A stretch of DNA of 64,000 bases, from NCBI GenBank assembly GCA_950022655.1, contig OX465583.1, forward strand, positions 16,267,298 through 16,331,297, given 5' to 3'. Shown in pieces: positions 56,380 through 64,000 of this stretch; within the stretch, counting starts at the first letter, position 1; every line of letters starts with the position of its first letter. This DNA is from Alentia gelatinosa. Its lineage: Eukaryota; Annelida; Polychaeta; Phyllodocida; Polynoidae. A program made the translations under genes and the position numbers. The notes below the pieces were generated by a model. That model had not been told where the DNA came from. It saw only the letters and a list, made by a program, of their open reading frames with translations, and made no database searches.

Positions 56380-56515
56380 TCACATCCCGCTCTCTGACCA
56401 GCGACACAGGCACAGCGATGTACATGCCGGTAATCAGCGCCTCAGCCCCGCCATCTGGTGGCGTCGGCGGGAACTAGTGGCAAGCTGCTCAATGGCTGAG
56501 ACTAGGTTCTGATTT
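56380..56515. promoter_or_regulatory. Small GC-rich patch with CTCF-like CGCCATCTGGTGGCG
   Basis: CGCCATCTGGTGGCG at 56449-56463 is a near-symmetric CTCF-like core. Surroundings are CpG-rich. Confidence 0.4.
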
Positions 56516-56602
56516 ACCTAAGTAATGAAGATATGTCACGTTTCTCACATACAAACATATTGATTCCATACCAAGCAGCGGTATGTAGCTATGGAGCATT
56601 GT

Positions 56603-56934
56603 CCTACCCCTAATAAAAAACCGCCATAGACTTAACATAGGGAAGTGTTTTTTATGGCACTAGAGTAATAACAATATTGACCAATCGGAGAGCAGGATGT
56701 CAGCTACTATGAAAAAAAGTTCTGTTGGTCATTGACTCAATATTTATCTTTTAGTAATACAAAATCATAGACGAGGTAGGATAAATACGAAACCGAACTC
56801 GAGTTAGACTTGTCAATGTCTATGCCACTCTGGTCAGGTCTGCTACTCACTAAACTCGGCTACGCCTCGTGTAGTAATACGCGACCTTCCCGTCGTGGCA
56901 TAAACATTGTCAAGTCTAACTCGAGTTCGGTTTC
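56603..56934. mobile_element. Two-part foldback element, copy D
   Basis: Block 56603-56785 (CCTACCCC ... GAGGTAGGATAAA) comes first, then the hairpin 56789-56934. Arms GAAACCGAACTCGAGTTAGA and the matching right arm, centre ACTCGGCTACGCCTCGTGT. TATGCCAC in the left arm (56821) mirrors GTGGCATA in the right arm (56895); the block has the related TATGGCAC (56653). Confidence 0.85.
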
Positions 56935-58710
56935 TACTAATTCGGCAATTTGGCCCAGAGTGATTGCTAGTTGCCATTATCCGCCAGGTAATCATCCGCC
57001 ACTGTAGTGAGGGGAAACCCGCTATTATCAGCAGTTATAACCCATTGATAATCAAGAAACAAGGATAAATCCCTCAGATTAAAAAGAATCCATTGGTAAG
57101 ACCCGCCCACTTAGTGTTTTCACTGGCGACGGGGTCAAGATGGCCTCCTCGATAACACAATAGGTATCTGCCATATTGGTATTCAATTGAAAAAAAACCC
57201 GAAATGCACGGGTTATGTCATTCCTGGTAGATCCGTCTTTTGGGGTCAGATATTATTGAAATGATTGCCAAATGAGACACAAACAAGTTGGAACCGTGTA
57301 CATTCAAGCTAGATGAATCTCTTGATTTTTTTCTATAAAGGTTATGTCAAAATGTATTATATTCGTTCATGGGTGGGATACAGCTCTTTGTACGATCTGT
57401 GAGGTGAAAAAGCAGCACTTCATCAGTAACAGACATCGATCATTGATGAATTCGCGGACCTTTTTATTGAGCTGCCTGGTAAATGACACAATCCAGTGCC
57501 TTAGTGTCATAGATGAGTGTCCTGTTGACCATGGCCAATCACCACTGGTGCTCCACATATTTGTTTCCCACTAAAAGGGTGGAAGTGGCTAGTTGGCTGA
57601 CTGCCAAGTAAGTTTCACTAGATGATCAAGACTCGATGAAGCTCAAACCTTCTAATTGATATATGTTTTTTTATGATGAACATGCCATTTTTCTTAGTTC
57701 TGAATGTCTATGTGCACCAATGCTTTTTAGATAATGATATACAATATGTATTCGCTCTAGAATATCGTTCCAGAATATTACCTACCGACCTTTACGATGA
57801 GACTTTTCAAGCACTTTGGTCAAAGTAATGGAAATAAACGCAGCAGATCTTCGCCCTAACTCTCACGACCACTCTGTGAAGCTAAGCTGGATCTAAACGC
57901 ACGCAGAAATTCCCACGACGTCTCTGCCTACCCTGTTTTGACTGCGCTGATTGGTTGAGGCCAAATCTCTTGATGTGAGGTATCTTCCGATTGTTTTGAA
58001 TGATGTCGCATCGACCTCGTTTGGTGCGAACGTTCACGGCTCACCTGGGACTGGATATGGCAAGCCTGTGCTGTTATATTTTTGCACCTTAAATTTAGGC
58101 ACTATGTTGTGCCTATGGTATTAAATACTTCAAATACCGGGAGTGTTGTATGGTCCTCTCCATTGGTGCTTAGTTGAGGAAAGGTATTTATTTTAAACAT
58201 TTAGGTAGAGAGTTTTCCCTCGCAGCAGTTTTTCAGGTGGTTTCGACTATCGTTTGGTCTCATCAAGTGAGGTGTGGTAGTGTTTATTTTGCAATTTATG
58301 TGGTCATACCTTCCCGATTTAGTTACAGGTGGGAGGATGGCAGCTTCCCCTCAAGGCTCGCTTCACGTGTTCGTGTTAGTTGGTCTCTCCAATGGATATT
58401 GTAATATTCAATCTTTTTCGGTTCAAAGTAATTTTGTTTTCTGTCACTCAGATCTTCCTCTGCCGAATGTACGAGTTTGCCCATGGACCATGAAAAATCT
58501 GCTGAAAAGGTGACGATGAATGAAAGTCTGCATGTGCCACGTGTAAGATGGAATCACGGCCAGATGATGCATGGAGGATTACTCTGTAGTCATATAACAG
58601 AACTATCTCAGTTACAACAGGTCGGGATGGTGAGAAACACCTACTCTTGCCACCAGACGCTTGCTTTATTATATACCTATGGCAGTATGTTACACAAATA
58701 CCAACCTCTG
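56935..58710. other. Intergenic, nothing recognised
   Basis: Several frames of 60-95 codons without recognisable domains. AT-rich. Confidence 0.4.
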
Positions 58711-59275
58711 GGCCCCGTTACTCCTGTTTTTGTGGTATCGCTAGATACAATCGGATCGTAATTTTATTTTTACGATTACTTTAACGACCCGACTAAAAAA
58801 GCGTTGCTCTAGTAATATCGGATCGTATCGCTATATTTCTGCGGTATCGCTAATTTTTGCGATGCGATTATGATACAACAATTCAGGGGCACATATTGAA
58901 TGAGACAGGGGAAGATTAATTAGTTTTTAAAATCAAATACAGATGGCACCAGAGTTAAAACTGATCTGACACCTGTTGGTGTGGATCGTCATTTTCTATA
59001 GGTAGAAGAACAAGGGGCGGGGGATCGTAGTGCCACCACCCATCGTTATTCAGAATTTCAGACAAAGCCATCTCTAACCAAAGTATTGAGATCCGCAGAC
59101 GATCCGCCCTGGTGTGAGGGTCCGCGTAAAAAGTATCGCTAATAGCCGTTATTTACGCGGCGATGCGCCTATGCGATTATGACACAATCCGCAAAATTTC
59201 TGGAGCAACGTTTAGCCCCTCGGATCGCTATTCTGCGATCCGCAACTCTGTCGTAAACCTGGAGCAACTGGGGCC
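58711..59275. mobile_element. GGCCCC-terminal foldback element, about 565 bp
   Basis: The left end GGCCCCGTTACTCCTGTTTT faces the right end GGAGCAACTGGGGCC, the inverse of GGCCCCAGTTGCTCC. Inside, CGGATCGTATCGCTA, GCGATGCG.TATGATACAA and inverted TATGCGATTATGACACAA words recur. No coding capacity; no clear target duplication. Confidence 0.6.
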
Positions 59276-59624
59276 TGGTGGGGTACAGGTATAAAGTATA
59301 TACCACCTGATTATGGTGGTATAAGATAATGTACCAAAAAATTTCAGATTTTTGCTGGAAAATGACCAAGTTAAAATACTCGATACAAAAAATTAAAAGT
59401 AAGTTTTATATAAACGGATTTTTTAAAACCATATTTGGGTTGTATGTAAGAAAGCAATGCGCATACGGTTAACTCTGCCCAATGAGATCGTCGTCTTCCG
59501 GAAAGATGTCAACATAACTAACATAACACACTTTGATTCCAGCTTGGACGTCGTCATATTTCTGTATATACCTTAATAAATGATTATATTTGAAGGTATG
59601 TAATAAAGGTAAAATGTATTATCT
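59276..59624. other. AT-rich spacer
   Basis: Nothing recognised. Confidence 0.4.
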
Positions 59625-59846
59625 TACTGGTACGTAGCTTGTTTCTTTAAACAGAAATATTCCACGGACCGAGTAGAATATTCTTTAGAAAGAAACTAGG
59701 TACACGACTACGTACACTCTTTATCTCACCCCTGGTACAAGTTTAGCCATAGGAATAACATTAGAAAAAAATACTCAACGATCACCCCTGTAAAGTGACA
59801 ATACTACGCCACAGCCGTGGCGTAGTGAATTTGAGATGACGTCTTA
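59625..59846. mobile_element. Two-part foldback element, copy F
   Basis: Hairpin about 59625-59716: ACTGGTACGTAGCTTGTTTC pairs with GAAACTAGGTACACGACTAC, centre GAATATTCCACGGACCGAGTAGAATATTC (core ACGGACCGAGTA). Block starts TTTATCTCACCCC (59720) and ends about 59843 near TTGAGATGACG. The word CTACG is in the arms (59632 inverted, 59708) and in the block as CTACGCCAC/GTGGCGTAG (59804, 59817). The 315-bp MITE abuts its end. Confidence 0.7.
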
Positions 59847-60161
59847 TGCCCCAGTCACACTGGCGTAAAAAACGCCGTTTTCCCGTGTACGCACGTCTAC
59901 GGTCTTCTACGCATTTTGAAATTTACAAATGCGCCGCAATGCGCGGGAAAACGCGGAGATGCGTAAATGAAAGTCGGAATGCGCCGAAAAACGCCACAAT
60001 ACGTACAAAAGCGTAAAGAAGCGTTGATGAACGTTGAGAAACGTACTAAAACGTTGAAGGAAAGCTAACAAATGCGTTCCAAATCCGTAGCTAATACGTA
60101 CTCCCTACAAATTTAAATACGTAGAAGAAACGCCAAATTTTACGCCAGTGTGACTGGGGCA
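59847..60161. mobile_element. 315-bp MITE with TTA target duplication, copy 2 (inverted)
   Basis: Flanked by TTA at 59844-59846 and 60162-60164. Same length and inverted terminal repeats as 27463-27777, but in opposite orientation. Very CpG-rich interior. Confidence 0.9.
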
Positions 60162-61578
60162 TTATGACAACACGCCGCACCTGTCAGTCAGACAGATACT
60201 GACCCGACACTCTTCCGATGCTCGCCCAACCAACGACTCCGGTCAGCCGCCTCGTTAAAGGTCAGACTCCACGACGCCGGCGCCTGCCAGAAATATTTAC
60301 CTTGCGAACATTTCGCCCGACACAAGTCCTGGCCGCCATTTTGGTTGTTCTGTTTGTTGTATTTACTCCTGAAACATTTCCCTCCAGTGATCCATGACTT
60401 TTATTTCCGCCGTGGTTGTTACGTATGATCTGAACCCTGGGGGCAACTGATCATAAAGATAAAAAGTTGCCTTTCTCTGATGTCATACAGGGATGTCGCT
60501 GAAATGGCAGAACACAAGAAAAGGGAGCGGCTGGTTTTTATAGGGGACTGATCTATTGGATGTTTGTGTGGCAGAAAAAGGCGTGCTTCATAAATACACT
60601 TAAAAGCTTTAGCAGTCTTTGGAAAGAAGCTCTGTCGATGTAAAATAAATCATTTTGTCAGGTAACCTTTCTGTGACAGAGATACGACTTTGGGACTTGG
60701 TTTATTTCATTGTTATTATTTGTTTGCTTATCCGACCATCGGAAGGTGCTATTTGTGAAATTATTGAATAATTAATCACTGAAAATCAGTTCAAAAAGCA
60801 TAGGGGCATCTCGATAGAGTTGGCTCACTCCATGCTGACGTTTTAACCTTAAACTCGTGCCAAGCTTTGTTCTCCTTCCAAAATATAAAATATGAATTCA
60901 AAAACCACAAGAAAAAACAACCTCATGTGCCATTAAAAACGTGAAACACCATGAAGTTGGCCGGCGCATGGATATTCTATACGCTTCATAAAGAGGAATT
61001 GTGCTTGAAAAGCTTCCTCAATGGCTGCAGGTCATAATATCCCACCATCAGTGGCGCTCGAGCCTCGATGGACGATTACATTTAAAAGACCACTTCTCCG
61101 CGCTGCTTTTAGTCTAAGAGAATGGCGCATTTGGGACTGAAACCATTGCCATCTTAACCCTGCATGCCACGGCTCTTTAATAAACATTCGCCAACTTGAC
61201 TTCCTACTTATTTTCCAATCTGTCTGACTGTACAATAAAAGTGATGCTTGAATAGCATGACGTGTGGCCTATCTCAGTGTACCCAACATGCCTCTACCTT
61301 CACTCCCAGACACGCCATCCATTGTTCAGTTGGAACATATATGTATACATTCGCATAAAACAATAAAGAGCTAACGTATTCAGACTGAAGTGGTTAAAGA
61401 TGACAAAGTTCCTGTATTTGAATTCCTCTCAGGGCTTTAAGATGATTGCAGTTGTTTCACCCTGTTCTGTTTCAGTCTTTAGTTTTCATGAATTGTTAAT
61501 CTTGTTTTCCACTGGACACAATGAGCTCTCCCAGCGCTTTCCGGGACTAGACCCGGCGTAAAATCGTCTGGGGATAAC
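60162..61578. other. Intergenic, nothing firmly recognised
   Basis: A CpG-richer patch near 60200-60360 has GCCGCCATTTTGG (YY1-like). The rest is AT-rich, no gene. Confidence 0.4.
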
Positions 61579-61968
61579 TTTTATTATCCATCGTATACAA
61601 AGTCCCCATTGAAAATGCATGGAGACTCAGTAAACCACGACCCATTGTATAAAACCTGTCAGATACCATAACCGTGGTATACGGATTCAAACCTGTGGTA
61701 TACGGCCTCAAAACCATGGTATACGGGAAAAATAGTACCTTTTGCTGTAGAGCAAAGAAATAGTTCCTAATGTTATGCCCGTTAATATGGCAATTACTGG
61801 GTTTAATTTATTTGAAAAGATGGATAATAAATGCAACAAACGATGGTTTTGTGGACAGGCAGCTCTGTAAACCACTCGTGGTTGACCTCGTAATACACTC
61901 ACTAGCGCTCGTGTATTACTACGCGTCAACCTCTCGTGGTTTACGGCCGCCTGTCCACAAAACCATCG
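61579..61968. mobile_element. Two-part foldback element, copy E
   Basis: Block 61579-61831 bounded by TTTATTATCCAT and ATGGATAATAAA; hairpin 61841-61968 with arms CGATGGTTTTGTGGACAGGC and the matching right arm, centre GTAATACACTCACTAGCGCT then CGTGTATTAC. The word GTAAACCAC is in the block (61630), the left arm (61867) and inverted in the right arm (GTGGTTTAC, 61936). No coding capacity. Confidence 0.85.
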
Positions 61969-63920
61969 ATTATTGTCTATAGATACCACCCCTCTGTTTC
62001 CCCAACTCGACCTGACGTACAATCATCTCGAGATAACTCACATACTACCCCTCAGTTACCACGAGAAGGTGGTTCCTGTAGTTATCACCAACTGGTGCCT
62101 GGTCACCTGCAGGAGGTACATCCTTATTGCATCCGGTGAGATCACTTCCGGTGGGGGCAAAGAGTGTTAAGGCTGTAGAGACAGAGGAGAGTAATCCCAG
62201 ATCTAGTGGCCCTCGGATGGGCACAAAGTGCATGAAAATAATGATGATATACCTAATTGTATTTACGGTTCGATTATTGATAACCAAGTTTATTCAGAAC
62301 AAATTTAGATCTCTTCAGAAATCTGCAGAACATTTAAATTTGATAGGTTTTGAAATTTTTTGATGGATTGTTGTCCTTTTTGATTGTCAATATATTGTCC
62401 TATTTCCCTGTATAGGTACGCCAATTCTCATGTGATACAATCTATTCCGTCGGTAGTCATAATTTCCGGTCAAATCTAGTGCCTGCCTTCAGACTAACAC
62501 TTAAAACACATCACAGCATCCGTATACCACTAAACAGCTGGTGCAAAAACCTCTTTCTCAACTTAGTTATAGCCAACTCTCCAAGCGGACCTTCTGAAAC
62601 TTTGTGGCCGCTATTAGCAAGTCAGTCCAACTCAGGGGGGAGTGGGGTGGCGACCTTTTCGTGTTGGCAGTTATCCCAGGGGTTCCTGATTGTATTGTTT
62701 TAGAAGCGTGTACCCCTCATACCCCCTTCCACCAGCCTCACCCTGGTCAAACACCCTCACAGCGCACCTTGCGGCGAGTGTAGCACCATACAACCACGCC
62801 CCCTGGCGGGACATCCGGTCGATCAATCATATCTCCAAACATATCACTCTCCGACCACAGTTTCCGAGCCAACCAGTTAGTGCTAGGCTCGTCAGGTGTG
62901 CCGTGTAAACTGATTAAGGGATGAAATATTCATGGTCTACACCTTAACTTACCTGCCCTCCTCCATGGTAAGACTCAGGCCGGGGGGTCCCACCCACACG
63001 CTCACAACAACCAGGTAGGACTGTGTGCGAATGCAAATGGAGAAATGGAGCCTTTATATACTCTGGAGTAAAGTTCTTAGGGATATAGACGTTTCTATCA
63101 TTAGTATATTGTGATGGCGGTAGGTATTGTTTTTCTGGCGGGGTGTAGCATGGTGTTGGTGATGAAGGTGCATTTGCTTTGGAATATTATGTAAATGATT
63201 GAGTGTGGCTTTGGAAGGGTCCCTTATATATAGTTCCAGGAGCGAAAACCTCGTGCAAATGTCCTCTCCACTAAATGTCGCCCTTAGAAATATCTTTGAT
63301 ACGGAGATCTTTCACAACAGAAGGCAATGCCGTCCACCTACCGGAAAATGCAAAGTTCAGCAGAGGTTAGAGAGACTTTCAGTGTGCTTAACACACGAAT
63401 ACTTCACTATCTGCATGCGACCCTTTCAACAAATTGGCCAGACAACAACATGTGAGATGATTTGATGATACCACCCCTTCAAACCAATTTAACAGGTTAT
63501 GTTCAGTGAAATAATTCAAATATTGTAAAGCATATCATTCATTTCAATTGTTTTCTTGCCTCGCAGATGATTATTGAGTGTATTGACATTTTAGTATGAA
63601 CAATCACAACTACTAGACGACACGTAATGCACATTGAAGCATTAGAAACTTTATTTACACATTATGGCAGTGACACACCTGCTAATGAACTATGAACTAC
63701 TGTGATATAAGATATGCTTGTCAACTCAATCAAGTATGTCAACACTTTATATCCACGAACTTTAATTATAGTATCTCTGAGTTGCATGCTGAAAGACAAT
63801 GCTAAGCTGCCTCTTCCATTATTGGGAGGAGGCTCTACACTCTATTTTTTTATATATGTATTTTTGAACGTTGTACATGAACCGCTGGAATGAGCACTCA
63901 TACCGGCTAATCGCCGACGC
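61969..63920. other. Intergenic, nothing recognised
   Basis: Mixed sequence. No coding or RNA gene identified. Confidence 0.4.
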
Positions 63921-63962
63921 CTACTTCAGTAAAATAAACGAATTTAAAAAAGAAAAAAAAAA
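63780..63962 (+). mobile_element. Possible retrotransposon 3' end with poly(A)
   Basis: AAATAAACG at about 63934 is followed by an A-rich tail to 63962, then GGTATTGGTAAAGG. CCGGCTAATCGCCGACG (about 63905) forms a small hairpin. Reads like a LINE 3' UTR tail, but no coding part is present in the window. Confidence 0.35.
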
Positions 63963-64000
63963 GGTATTGGTAAAGGTACAGAGGGTCAGTGTCTCAGACC

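Noticed and set aside
56078..56512. 144-codon open frame
   Set aside because: No domain recognised, and its end lies in a CpG-rich patch; could not be supported as a gene.

Overview
The window looks like intergenic, transposon-rich nuclear DNA from a metazoan, most likely a marine invertebrate. A lophotrochozoan such as a mollusc is my guess, not something the sequence proves. The reasons are an APE-type non-LTR retrotransposon, a tyrosine-recombinase (Ngaro/DIRS-group) retroelement, many short foldback and MITE-like elements, many minisatellites, and AT-rich DNA broken by GC/CpG-rich islands. I found no convincing host protein-coding exon, no rRNA and no tRNA gene. Nearly all short open frames are noise or run through tandem repeats.

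Layout. 1-10 kb: a G-rich minisatellite split by a nearly full EN-RT LINE (about 2345-5556), a GC-rich island (6.5-7.1 kb), and diverged repeats. 10-20 kb: an 81-bp higher-order minisatellite, a cluster of foldback elements (15.3-16.4 kb), another foldback element (17.9-18.1 kb) and a long hairpin (19.27-19.44 kb). 20-30 kb: two more two-part foldback elements, pyrimidine-rich arrays, one of two 315-bp TTA-flanked MITEs, and a 5'-truncated LINE tail (27.9-28.4 kb). 30-36 kb: six CCACT-containing units, five of them resembling the CTCF core, spaced 31/32 bp apart beside a CpG-rich island; C-rich repeats; a 37-bp minisatellite; and a 22-bp palindrome combining a CRE with two E-boxes. 36.38-38.65 kb: a compact tyrosine-recombinase retroelement with identical split direct repeats that keeps RNase H and recombinase but has lost gag and most of RT. 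39-55 kb: islands, a 27-bp repeat, and large GCTGT/GGCAG arrays. 55-64 kb: more two-part foldback elements, a GGCCCC-terminal element, and the second 315-bp MITE.

How the parts relate. The coding capacity is that of selfish elements: LINE endonuclease and reverse transcriptase (broken by three frameshifts), and the YR element's RNase H and recombinase (intact frames). The non-coding elements have no visible transposase here. The most unusual pattern is a family of two-part foldback elements. Each has a block bounded by TTTATC-type inverted ends next to a long hairpin. The hairpin arms differ between copies, yet each arm shares a short word (form NTNNNCCAC) with its own block. All comparisons were made by eye.
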